Of a DNA stretch of 64,000 nucleotides, positions 19,013 to 36,964 are shown piece by piece; the first letter of the stretch is position 1, and every line of letters begins with the position of its first letter. The stretch is from Pogona vitticeps. Taxonomy: Eukaryota; Chordata; Lepidosauria; Squamata; Agamidae. The position numbers and the translations under genes are program-made. A model generated the notes under the pieces. It saw only the letters and a program-made list of their open reading frames with translations. It did not search any database and was not told the DNA's origin. The stretch covers positions 14,230,501-14,294,500 of the forward strand of contig NC_135786.1 in NCBI RefSeq assembly GCF_051106095.1. The letters run 5' to 3'.

Positions 19013-19950
19013 AAATACAGCATAGGAAAGATTCAACAGTAAAAAGAAAGGATCTTTCACTAAACCCTCTCTCTCTCACACACAAGGGGGTAGACTGGGA
19101 AGCCATCAATGTGTGGGGAAAACACTCCCACCAGATAGCACAGTGGGGACCAAAATTACCCAACCTTAGCCTCATCAGAATGGAACAACGCGAGGGAATT
19201 CTTGAGCAAAGGTCAGAAGAGAGAACAGGCTAGCAGAAGGCCTAGGCTAGAAGCCAGGGATTCAGGAGAGCAGCATAAACGAAGGGGCTCCTCTGGCTCA
19301 GTCCTGGATTCTAGGAGGCCAAAACAGTTATTTCATCTAAGAAATTAAGTCAGCATAAAGAAGCTTGGTAGGGATAAGGAGGAGAGTTCAGGCAGAGATA
19401 GATGCATAAAGAAGAACATTTCCTGTGAAAAACTAATACAGCTCCTGTATGTCTTTTATATGTTTTCTGGCCAGTCTGACCCCTTGTTAGTCATGTGTCC
19501 TCTTCTGACCTGATCTTAATCTTTGCCCACTTGACTAATCCTATCTGATGCTCCAGAGACAATGTCAAGGAAGAAGAAGAGTCAAAATGCACACTATTCT
19601 AGGCTGCTTGCATTCCTGGTTCTCCAGACCATCCTTTTAGCGTAAAAATCAATCTATATAGCCTCTATAGCTGGCCTATCCTATCCTCTGAGATGACTCT
19701 TTGGCTAGGGTATTCATCTCTTCTTTGTAATTTTGATAGGGGGCACATATTCCTGTTGTTTCCCCTTGGCAGCTTGGCTTACTTGAGATCAGAGGGTGTC
19801 TTACATCACAGCTACTGTTTTTAACCTATACTTGTCTTTGGCCTGAGAAGTCTTTCAGTTAAAACAGTCTGTGGCATGCATGTATGTCTTGGCAAAAATT
19901 AGATTCTGCAGGACTGTTGTACAAACCTGGCTGCTTTGGGAACTCTAGAA

Positions 19951-20355
19951 CAGTGATGGCGAACCTATGGCACGCATGCCACAGCTGGCACACACAGCCC
20001 TCTATGTGGGCACACGAGCCATAAGTCGCCATAGAGAAATACTTACCTGTCCTCCGATCCTGGATTTTGGCACTCCCCTCTGCTGGTGCAGTGGTCCAGC
20101 GAAGGGGTGCAATGGCGACCATTACCGGTCTAGCCTAATGGCGGATTGGAGGACCAGTAATTTTTTATTTGTTAATACCGCCCATAGGAAAAACAACAAC
20201 CAAGCATTTAACCCTTGCAGTGTAGCAGCAATTGTTTTTTCTAAACTAAATCCTCAGCATTCATATCTCAATTGCAGTATTGGCACTTTGAAATAAATAA
20301 GTTGATTTTGTGTTGCAATTTGGGCACTCGGGCTCAGAAAGGTTCACCATCACTG
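19951..20355. mobile_element. hAT-like MITE
   Basis: It begins CAGTGATGGCGAACCTATGG and ends AAGGTTCACCATCACTG, an inverted terminal pair. The flanks do not give a clear 8-bp duplication. The middle (about 20030-20300) may include a second insertion. Confidence 0.65.
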
Positions 20356-20930
20356 CACTAAGCGCCCAGAGGCAGCCTCTGCCCTCAAGCAGCAGATTTT
20401 GCAGTACCAGTGTATTTTTGCAATCTATCCATAGCATGGATCCACATGAATTTTAATGTACGCTCATCTCCAAATCATTTCCCATCTCCATTTCCTCGGC
20501 TGTGGCACTGGCATGAGAGGTTGGACTGGAAGCTTCTTCGAAGTGGCATATTTTCTCCTCACTTGTACTCTGCAAGGAGCTGTTAATGGAGTGCTCATGG
20601 TGTTGATGATGAAGATGAGGCTTGCCAGGTCTCAGAGAATGAGCTGCTGTGCCAGGAAATGCCTGGGCTCCCCTGAATCTCCAGGCCAGGCAAACAAATG
20701 TGAGGATCAGTGACAGAAGGGAAGGAGTGAGTCTTGTTCATTGTTATGGGATAGCCATAGTGTTTGGGTACCCAACTCCAACCCTCTCCGAATGGCACCA
20801 GGGCTCACTGGCTTCCTGTGTCTGTCCAACAAGACACATAATATACTTGCTTAGGAGCTCAGACAGAGAACCCACAATGACTAGCTCACTCCCTCACACA
20901 TGCATGGAGAAATATTATGTCCTCAATTCC

Positions 20931-21963
20931 TGTGACATCACAAGGCCCCACACCATGAATTCACAAAGATCCATCACTGGCATTTGGCCCCAAATATAAT
21001 GAGGGGATGGGGAAGATAATCCCGTGACAGCCCCTGACAAACAAGACAACACTTCAAAACCATTCTGGAAAAATACATTTATTGGTTTTGGAAAAGAGGC
21101 TAAACGGGTATCCTCAGCGGAGACAACGACCTGGTTCAGCTCCAGCAGGATGCCTGCCTTCTGGTCCCTTGCTTCCCCCTGGGGAAGCGGAAGTTTCGGG
21201 CCCTGCAAGAGAGAGATAGAGAGAGAAAAAACAACTAAGGGGCGAGCTCGTCCACTGCCGTCAAACGGCTTCAACCCAAGTGTATCAACCAACCAATGTT
21301 CTGGCAACTTCATCCCAAAGTTCCGCCTGCCAACATCCACTGGCTCCCACCAGGAATATCCATCCATTCATCTCTTCCACTGCGGTTCTGAAGCCAGCCT
21401 CCGCCAGCTCCCGAATGCTTGGGTCACACACACGCCCCGGTGGCATCCCCACGGAATGCCAGCCAGCCAATTCACACACGCATTCACACACACACCAGCC
21501 ACACACACCCCGACACACATACACCTTCACTCCACCGGGCTTCCATCCACCGATATCCACCAAGCATCTGCCAGCTGGTTTCAGGCGGCCAACGTCCACC
21601 GGCTTCATCCGCCAACCTCTGCCAGCCTCCGCCTTGCAGCCTCCGCCAGATTCCGCAGGGAGATTCCGCCAGCTTCTGTCTGCCAACGTCCACCGACTTC
21701 CCCCCGGTCCATCACTGACATCAGCCAGCTTAAAGCCACAGATCTCTGCCAGCCTCGAGCTGTTAACTCGCAAGCCCACTTACCAAGTTCCTTTGCTTTT
21801 GCGAGAGAACTTGCCTTGGGCAGAAGGGCTGGGTCCCCTGCAGCCGCTGTCGCTCTCTGTGCTGGACTGCTTTCTGGCCACTGGCCTCCCTTCTGGTCTC
21901 CTGCCCTGCCCAGCAAGCCCCTTTTATCTGCCAGCAGAGAGGTGGGGCCTCTGTGAGGTCACA
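20931..21963 (-). mobile_element. LTR-like unit of about 1.0 kb with inverted ends
   Basis: The outer ends read TGTGACATCACAAGGCCCCAC at the left, and the right end reverse-complemented reads TGTGACCTCACAGAGGCCCC. On the minus strand a TATA-like ATAAAAGG (about 21925) lies near one end and AATAAA (about 21079) near the other, with TG and CA termini, which suits a solo LTR of an old retroelement. A GT donor (about 21780) and an AG acceptor after a pyrimidine tract (about 21205) also read on minus. No clear target duplication was found. The core is CCGCCAG-rich imperfect repetition with CACA tracts. A small non-coding transcription unit is the alternative. Confidence 0.35.
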
Positions 21964-22119
21964 AAGACCCAGGAGAAAATGGGTTGAGTTCCCAAGGCAG
22001 CAGCAGCAGCACCCTTGGGATTGGCTGAATCCTGAAGATGATGTCAACAATCCCTCTGATCGGTGATTCACCCACAAAAGCTTGCATTTTGCATGTAAAT
22101 GTATCCCCTGTCACCAATT

Positions 22120-22331
22120 TTGGGTCTTCCAGCAGCCATTTTGGAACCGCCGATCAGCTGATTTTAAAAAGACGCTATGCAAAGATCGGTAAGCGAAATG
22201 TTTACTGATCGTCACAAAGCGAGTTTTTGCCTATCTAGGCATCGGTATGCGATCGCATTAGCGATCCCAAAAAACGGATCGCTATGCGAGTTCGTCGTTA
22301 AACGGTGCGCTCGTTATGCGAGGCACCACTG
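22120..22331. mobile_element. Fragment of a CAGTGG-family TIR element
   Basis: It ends GCGAGGCACCACTG followed by TA, the same terminus as the element at 26179. Interior words (GCCATTTTGGAACC, GATCAGCTGATTTT) match that copy in reverse orientation. The left end is not present or not recognisable. Confidence 0.65.
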
Positions 22332-22339
22332 TACACGGG

Positions 22340-22735
22340 TACTAAAAGGAGGACATAGAAAGACAAAAAGGAGGACGAAGGAGGACATGTTGAATGTTTC
22401 ATTTGAATCATTCCAGATGAAACCCACAATCAATACAATTTTATTACAATAGCTGCCAATAAATATCTCTTAGTGAACCGATCAAGAAACAGTCATGTTA
22501 AAAATTAAAAATAAATTCAATGGAGGCTTTTTTTCAAAATACCGGGGTTGGGCAGGCAGGTGCGGGCAGGGAAAGCCAGGGGGAAGGGGCTCCTTCCACC
22601 TCTGCCCCTCCCATCCAAAATTATAACATAAAATATACAAAAGCCTGACATTTAAAAGGTTTTTTATCTTTGCCTGCCTGACGGAGGACATTAAGCTAAT
22701 TGCCTGACATCTGGCAACCCTAGTTAAGGAGAAAA
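22340..22735. repeat. Unclassified interspersed-repeat-like stretch
   Basis: Repeated AGGAGGAC words at the left and GGAGGACATTAAGC, then CTGGCAACCCTAG, at the right resemble the ends of a widespread squamate repeat, but the class was not determined. No gene is seen between this and the PRELID3B promoter region. Confidence 0.3.
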
Positions 22736-23539
22736 TGAATATACTCGTACAGCGCCTTTAGAGAAGTGTTTCACGACCTGGTGGTCCAGTCCCTCCCAAG
22801 GGGTCTGCAAAGGGTTTTCTGGGGACGTGTGTGTGGGGGTTACATTATATGTGTTGTAGCCCTTGTTAAATAATTTCTTCCTTTGACCTTTTAGAGCCAG
22901 ATTTTGAAGTTAGTGTGCATGTGTACATATGAGAAGCAGGCCCTTTGGGGAGAAGGGTGTCTCTAGTTTATTTCACTAGTACTGTCAGACAGGCGCTCCT
23001 GTTATTGCTACTGTGGTTTTTAGATTTTTGGTGCAAAATGCTGGATCTTTAAATGCCACACTTATAGAAAGGCGGCACTCCCCCGCCTCGTGCTTCCCCA
23101 CCTGACTGCAGTTCTGAAGACCGCAATCACGTTTCTCAGCCAACGGCTGGCACGCGAGGAAAAGAGCGCATGCCCAGACCGTTCGGGCCTCGCGCAAGCG
23201 CGTTGCTGAAGTCCACGAGCAGGAAGCGCTCTACTGTATTTCTCCGCTTGTCCCGGGCGGGCCGTTGGTTCCTGTTCTGGCGTCACCCGGGGCGTGACAA
23301 AGACGCCGCCCTATCAGGGAATTTCCTGGTGGTTAAGTCCCACCTCCTCCCTCCTGTAATGAGCCGCCCCGGTCGTGTGCGCAGCCGCAGTCGGGTATGT
23401 GCCGCCCGGTTCCCTGAGTGCCCTCTGTCACGCTCTTAGAGCCTTTTTCCTCGAGAGCGGGAGGGCGCAGTGAAGGGAAGAGGAAGAAGCCAACGTTCCC
23501 CGTCAGCCCTGCCACCATCTTCTTCCTCAGCGGACCAGG

Positions 23540-30237
<6,698 letters not shown>

Positions 30238-31553
30238 TTCAGAGCTTCTGAAGCAAACAATTGTGAACTTCTTCAAAGCTGGAAATATTTATTCTTCTAT
30301 CTAACCAAACAAAATGGATTTGTAGATTAGATTCTTTTTTTAAAAAAATTAAACTTGAGAAAAATTTGTATACATCTGTACATGAAGATAACAAGCATGA
30401 CTGAGTTCTGTTGGCTTGCACATTCCTTTCAGCTAAAGTAATCCAGGCATTCAAGACAGTTCCCGTATTTTCAGAAATCGGGCTTAAACATGACTCTTCA
30501 GTAAGCCTGCAGTGTGGCAGGTAGTGGGATCATCCCGGAAATGAAACAAATTAATGTGGGCACAGTACTTTGGGCAGTTTGTGACAGAGCTTAGATTGGA
30601 AGAATAACTTTATTACTTGAATTACAGTTTATACTAAAAAGATTTTTTGGTATGCTACTGCCATGAATCTTACAGATTGCTAAAGTGTGGTACTTAAACC
30701 AGCTAAACATTTCTGCTAGTCACATTATGAAATGTCTACAATCTCAATTCTGTAGGTTCCCTATTTGAAAAAGGTACTATAATCGTTTAAGAATGTAACT
30801 TTGTTGTCACACTCATTTAATTTTCCAGTTTCAAGGACTTGGAATTCGTACAAATGTACAGTTCTGAGGCAAAACATATTTGTCCTTTTTCAAATGTACT
30901 GTAACACTGTAAAGTTAATTGCATAATCATGATTTATATGCTTGCTCAACAAGACTTCAAACTGCTGAAATTTCTTTAAACAGTACTCAGTGTTCTTTTG
31001 CATCCAAGGAATTGAATGGGTGGCTTAACCTTGTTCTAAGTATCCTGTCACTAAGCATTCTTGAATTCCGTAACTTGAAACACTGGTTAAATTCTAACAT
31101 TCTTCCTTCTCTTATTTTACAGAGGAACTGTAGAAAAAGTTGAGGATGTATAAGGTAGCTTGTGAAAGAATCAGAAAAATCATTAATGTTTTGTTCAAGG
31201 GACTATACCAAGTAGTAGGGGTTGGGCAGATACATTTTGAAATGCCTCATTATTCTGTTCATTTTCTCAGTTACAATTTGAGAAAAGCAGTCCTCGTTGC
31301 ATGCAGTTTTTCAAGAATTGTCCATCAATATAGAACTAAAGCAAGTTTGAGAGTACTTATTTGGACATAAATGTATCTTTGATTTTTCAAATAGAGGGTG
31401 AAGGGGAGAACCTGTAAAAATGCCTAAGCTTAAAAAATGTTTACTTATGTATTTAAATTTTCAATATTTTTCTACTTGGGTTTTACTTTGTCTTTATTAC
31501 ATTTGTAAAAGCAATGTAAATTGTTAATGGTGTGTTTTTTTACATACTAATTT

Positions 31554-31559
31554 AATTAA
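31554..31559 (+). terminator. PRELID3B: Probable distal polyadenylation signal of PRELID3B
   Basis: ATTAAA about 1.3 kb after the stop codon, at the end of an AT-rich 3' untranslated region (from 30238). Earlier weak hexamers may also be used. Confidence 0.35.
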
Positions 31560-31814
31560 AATGTCAACATTTGATACCCAGTTTTGTGTTTAGATTTTGA
31601 TAAGCTGTAACCACTTTCTGATAAGGGTCTGGACTTAGATTCATAAAATATATTTCTATTTTTATGAATGCATTTCTGGTTTTATTATTCAAAATAATGC
31701 TCATGGTGTTATGCAAACTCAATTATTCCCAGTGGTCTAATTCATTCTGGAAATAATAATCTATGCCATTTCAGTTTTTTCAGTATTTTCATTATTTCCA
31801 GTAACATGAAAGTA

Positions 31815-31905
31815 ATAATGTGCTGTCAAGTCAATTCTGGCTTATGGCAACCCTTTCCAGGATTTTCTAGGTGGAGGGTATTCAGAAGTGGTTTAGCATT
31901 CCCTT
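31815..31905 (+). mobile_element. SINE/RTE-end fragment
   Basis: GTGCTGTCAAGTCAATTCTGG, then CTTATGGCAACCC, is the conserved block of a squamate SINE also seen at 38560 and 61040. Confidence 0.55.
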
Positions 31906-34900
31906 CTCCTGTAGATGGGAATGGGCATAGGAAAAGGGCAATTCTACCGATCGTGTTCCAGTTTCCTTGCTAACCAATTCTGCAAATCTGTTCTAAGGCA
32001 ACCTATTTGCACTGAAGGCCACTTTGATTTTACAGTTGGTAGCTCATTTGTCACACTATTAAAGAAGAGTGTTTGTATTACTCATTATTTGTATGCTGCC
32101 CAATAAGCCAATAGCCGTAACCCTGTTGTATAATTTACATAATTGGAAGGGTGATGATGTAATATGTGGTAGTTAAGAACTTCCTAGTTCTACCCTATCG
32201 CTTTTCCATTCCTGCTTCATCATATGGAAGTCATAAGGCAGAAGGAGGAAGTCTTTAATTAATGAAAATCACTATCACCAGATGTTAGCCGCCAGGGAAG
32301 ATTTTCATTAAATACAGGCGTGCTTCTTGTCTCGTGGTTTCCATTTATGAAAAGAATTACATGGGAATTGGAAAACCCTGAAGGAGAGGAGAAAGTTCTT
32401 ATCAAAAATCACTCCCTGCTAGTGATAATTACCACCCTTCCACAACTCCCACTGTCCTCTGACTGGTTGGTTGGTCAAGCCCCAATGTTGCATGACCAAC
32501 CAGGAGACCCTAGCTTATAAGCCAGTCCAGGCAGTTTTTGAAAACTTCCAAGTTTTTCACTGTGCAAGCTGCCTTAAATCTGATCCTTCAAGAAGGCCAG
32601 CATATAAATGAAATAAATAAATATAGTTTGAAGAGATCTAAAGAACTCAGTAGCTTGCATATTTTGTGAATTTAAAATTTATCATAACAAAGTACCTATA
32701 CTGTGTAGATGTTAATTACTTTTATAAAGCAACACAACCTGTTTTTTACACATTGAATTCATAAGTTTAATGTGATACATTTAACAATTTCATCTCAAAT
32801 CTAAATCTGTGGAACAAAAAATACTGGAGTGTTTCTAATAGCCAATTTCAAACTGTATTTCATACTTTTCACCCACACTGCCTTGAGATTTGCTAGCTGG
32901 TGACCTGTATTTAAATCGGCATGGAACAATTTTCAGTCCAAGAGCTGATGAAAGATTAGGGTCATTAGTGGGAGGAACAGCTGAGCTTTAACAGCTCAGT
33001 GAATATGGCTGGTATCAAAGGAGAAAGGTAGAAAATTTACACCTATCCAAGGTATGTGCTACCCTTAAACTTTTATCTTCAATTTCTATCTTTAATCATA
33101 CATCTCAGATTTCTTTATAATATGCAATATCTAAGTGGATGCCTCTGCAGCCTTCTTGAATCCTTTTAAAGGAGAAAGGCAGGATAAAAATTTAAATAAA
33201 TAAATAGGAGAAAAGATTACGGGAACAACATGTTGATAGAACTCAAGGTGGTGGTTTATGGCTAATTAACAGTAATCATTGACTGCTAGGCATCACAGAG
33301 TATGCATATGAATAAGAACATGTAGTTTGATAGGTGTTGCCTTATTTACTCTACCTAGCTCTCTTATAAAGCACCCGAAGAAGATAATACAGTATATTTC
33401 CTCTTTTAAGCTTATTTATTCCGAAGAGTAAGGGGTTACAGAAGGGGCTATTATGGTAATTATTTAATTCTCTATGCTCAATATGACGCCCCCCCTCCAA
33501 AAAATACCTCAGGGTATGTGGCAAATGCTTTGCATGCACAATATTTTAATTTCAAAGAATATTGTCTGTACCTCAGGAGTGAGAAATAATCTTTCCTGTG
33601 ACTGAAGAAACATTACCGATTTAAATGGATAACACAGATCTGGATAGACCATTTGTCCGTATATAACTCCTTATGTACAAACTTACTTCTAAAATGCAAA
33701 AAGTACTATATATTTCTGGGATATTGCTTGATTCCTGCTATTATGTAATATTAATTTCCAGCTCCCAATTGGTTTATATACATTTTATCTCTACATGGGC
33801 ACATTCACAAAATCCCTATAGTTCTGTCAATGGAAGGAAAACAGCTTCCATTAACTACAGATGAAGAAGGATAGCAGACACCTGTCGAGACTAAAGGGTG
33901 ACCTCAGTGGGAGTTCAGTCCATGGTGATTACGTTAAATCAATTATAAATACATCTGGGCACAGGCTGTGACAAGACAATGTACCGGTGACATCCGAGAT
34001 AAGAAATGTCACACAAGGACAAGAAGCATTGTCTGTCAGAGCACTTGTTATGCTCCTGCTCAAAAACATGGCTAAATACATCCATCTTGTGAGGTATGCA
34101 TTATCCTGTGCCTGCCTTGTAGGCAGGCTTCCCTGTTCATCACCACAGTAGCAGTTTCTCCACATGTTGTGCCTCCTCACCCATCTTTTTCTGAAGTACA
34201 TGGTTCTACCCCTTTGTTTTTTGTTCTGTTTCTAAGAACATATTCCCAAGTACATTCAATTATTTGATTTCTATCTTGCTGGTTAAAATCCCAATATTAA
34301 AACAGCTACTCACAAAATAGATTTTAAGAAGCACACAGAGGTTAAAACGTAAAAAGTTATGTTAAAATACAATTAAACTATGATATTAAAGCAGCAGTGC
34401 ATTAAAAGCAACTGTAAAGCATGGGAAAAAAAAGTAGTACAAGATAAATCCGATAAAGACCCGTTCCTCTCCAGCCAGTAAAGTTGCTAAACATCTCTCC
34501 CTGTCTAACAAGGGCATGAGTTTAGCTTCCCAGGGAAAAGAGCAGCTACTGAGAAGGCTTTCTCTCACATTCACATTGAACATGTTTATGAAGATGGTAG
34601 GACCTATAGATGTACCTGCCCTTTCCCACAAATAGCTCAGAGATAGGGCAGGCTTGTATGGGAAAACACCGCTCTTCAAGTTGGCTGGATCCAAGCCCTT
34701 TTTTTCTAAAGTTATTGTATATCATTTCAACATATTATAGAAAAATAAAATAAGTCAATGGATATATTGGGCAAATTCTTAATTATTACCAGGCCAGCCT
34801 CTCTGCAAATTCTGGGCAGGTGAGGGAGATTGAGAATCCCAGGCTTCACAAAACTACTAGTCTATCATTAATTAATTACTTTAAATCCAGTTTTCCTTTC

Positions 34901-35969
34901 AGTCAAAAACATTCACACAGCTCAGCACCAGAATCAGTTCTTAGTATTCTTCTGCACAAGCATATGAAGCTGTGAATAAATAGTGTTCAGGTCTAGTTTC
35001 TTTCCAAGGGTTTTTTTTTTTTGAGTGGGGGAACAGTGTTAGCCAAAACTATACAACAAATTTCCTAAGCCGATGTTAGATGGGATTGCTAGAAGAGCTG
35101 TTGTCTCTCTAAGCATCTCCTTGAGCTTAAGAGTGGCATGTCCCACACAGTTACGAGAAACACAATGACCTTATCAACCTAAAGGCCCCTGGTTTAGTTT
35201 GATTAAACTATAAAGGAATACAGCTGGTTACTAGTATTTTTGCCTGAAACCCTGGGCACCCCCTGAAAGTCCAAGTTGACAACACTAGATGGAACAACAG
35301 TCTGGCTCATTATGTGGCAATCTCCTATGTTTTTCCCATGTTTCTAGACCTTGACACACTGAAACAAAAACAGGGAAACTGATGCCTGGCAGATGATAAG
35401 TAGAACAAGTAGTAGCATACACAAAGTCTCAGGGCATGTTGTTCTAAAGATTTTCATCAGCTGAATCCAGAAGTTTACATGTTCTGAATTATGCAGCAGT
35501 TTTATGGACTAAGGGTGACTCCAAATGCTCATTAATCAGGAGCCATGGTGGCTGGGGGTGGATTCTGGAAACTGTACTCCTTGGATAAGCTGTGTGAGTA
35601 CCAAGATAAAGATTCAGAGAGAGCAGTGCAAAAGCAAAAAAAAGAGGGGTACCCAGAGAATCCAGAGTGCAGTAAGATCCACTGGATTTAAACATAAGAG
35701 AATGTCTATATGATCATATAATTGTCCTTCTTAGAAAAAGGGAGGTTTTTGTTTCTATCCTGGCTGTACTCGTGCTCTTTGACAGAGTGAGTGGTGGGGT
35801 ATACAGCAGGATGAGAACCATTGGTTTGCAATACATATAAGAATTTGCAGTGTTCCCGTCATCTTAGAAAACTTGTTCCTTATTTAACCAAAGCAGAAAT
35901 AATAGGTGTCTCATTCAATAATACTTTAAACTGATTTTGAAGCAATAATTTTTTTTTTATGTTTCCTAG
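31906..35969. other. Intergenic stretch between PRELID3B and the serine-rich frame
   Basis: No gene is supported. It holds AAAT-tailed LINE ends at about 32555-32630 and 33145-33210 and a longer antisense LINE piece at 34383-34700. The remaining open frames are short and without domain signatures. Confidence 0.5.
34383..34700 (-). mobile_element. CR1/L2-type LINE 3' region, antisense
   Basis: Reverse wording such as AAGTTGGCTGGATCCAAGCC and AAGGCTTTCTCTCACATTC matches the conserved 3' untranslated part of L2/CR1-like LINEs. There is no reverse transcriptase frame, so it is a truncated copy. Boundaries are approximate. Confidence 0.45.
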
Positions 35970-36072
35970 CTTTCAGAAGCAAAGGTGTTCAAATGATGAA
36001 AACGATAAAATCACCCTGCATGGTGAAAGACTACGAAATAATCTTCAGCATCTGTTGGATCCTGTAAACTGA
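35970..36072 (+). other. Possible exon with a 33-residue protein-like frame
   Basis: A strong acceptor-like end (T-rich tract then TTTCCTAG) precedes 35970. One frame then reads FQKQRCSNDENDKITL and on to QHLLDPVN before TGA at 36070-36072. It is not recognised. The adjacent serine-rich frame starts immediately after, in another frame. It could be a terminal exon, the remains of one, or chance. Confidence 0.25.
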
Positions 36073-36964
36073 ACTTCCAGTCCCCCTGGATCGCTCTGGC
36101 CGCATCTATTCTGCCTCCCTGGACCACACAGGCTTTGAATCTTGGGCCTCTTTGGAGTTTGCAACTAAATTTGCCTTTGCCGATTCTCTTGACCTCACCA
36201 GCTCCAGTTCATCAGAGTCGTGCGATTGCTCCAGTGATACCACCACTTCCTCCTCCTTGGCCCTTTCTGGTTTTGCCTCCTTGTCTTCCCCCGAGCTCTC
36301 GAGTCTCTCGTCTTCTGTCTCTCTGGATTCCTCCAGTATCTCCTCATCAATTTCCTTGGATCTCTCCAGCCCTGCATCCTCCGGTTCCTGGGAGCGCTCC
36401 AGTCTCAGCTCTTCGATTTCATTGGATATTTCTAGCATTGGTTCTTCCGATTCTCTACCTTCTTCTAGTCTCAGCTCTACTGTCTGCATAGACCTCTCCA
36501 GCCTCTCTTCTTCAGCATCATTGCAGCCTTCTGAACCATCATCTCTGTCCTCTTTGGAACTCTCCAGTCATTCCTCTTCAGATGCGCAAGACCTCCATGA
36601 CATAGTCTCATCACCTTTCCTGGATAACTCTGTTCTCACTTCCTCCTCCTCCTCTGGTTCATTAGACCTCATTAACATCGACACTCTATTAACATCTCAA
36701 TATTCTTCAGATTCGTCTTCTTCAGGCTCCCTGGATATTGCTGATTTTGTTCTTCCCACCATCCTGAATACTTCCAATGTCTCTGATAAAGACACTTCCT
36801 TTAGCCTCTTTTCAATACCCCTGGAGATTTCAAACTCTACCTCTTTGGCTCAACAGGAACAATCTAATCTCCCCTTTCCTGATTTTCCCAACCAGATTTC
36901 CTCAACAAATTTCAGTCACTGCAATCATCTAATCCCTCCATCATCTCAAGTTTACCCTTCATAG
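36068..36964 (+). CDS. Unrecognised serine-rich open frame with 11-residue repeats
   Basis: About 298 codons are open on +, ending at 36964. There is no in-frame ATG anywhere, so if translated it must be spliced onto an upstream exon; a TTCCAG acceptor-like end lies at 36080. The first part reads ELPVPLDRSGRIYSASLDHT and does not look low-complexity. It then becomes an imperfect 11-residue (33-nt) tandem of the form LD-L-SS-x-x-SS-x-S, as in LDISSIGSSDS and IDLSSLSSSAS, in roughly eight units, and ends in a non-repetitive tail HLIPPSSQVYPS. The minus strand over the repeat is also open for about 155 codons as a glutamate-rich frame, and TC-richness suppresses stops, so coding status is uncertain. 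No family is recognised. Confidence 0.35.
   Translation, partial: TELPVPLDRSGRIYSASLDHTGFESWASLEFATKFAFADSLDLTSSSSSESCDCSSDTTTSSSLALSGFASLSSPELSSLSSSVSLDSSSISSSISLDLSSPASSGSWERSSLSSSISLDISSIGSSDSLPSSSLSSTVCIDLSSLSSSASLQPSEPSSLSSLELSSHSSSDAQDLHDIVSSPFLDNSVLTSSSSSGSLDLINIDTLLTSQYSSDSSSSGSLDIADFVLPTILNTSNVSDKDTSFSLFSIPLEISNSTSLAQQEQSNLPFPDFPNQISSTNFSHCNHLIPPSSQVYPS

Noticed and set aside
18682-19233. Frames of 79-162 residues on both strands
   Set aside because: Located in the GC-rich body of the hAT element at 18668-19012.
21024-21987. Open frames of 310 and 235 residues on + and 164 on -
   Set aside because: All overlap in a GC-rich repetitive stretch, have CACA- and CCGCC-driven low-complexity text, and show no domain or splice support as proteins.
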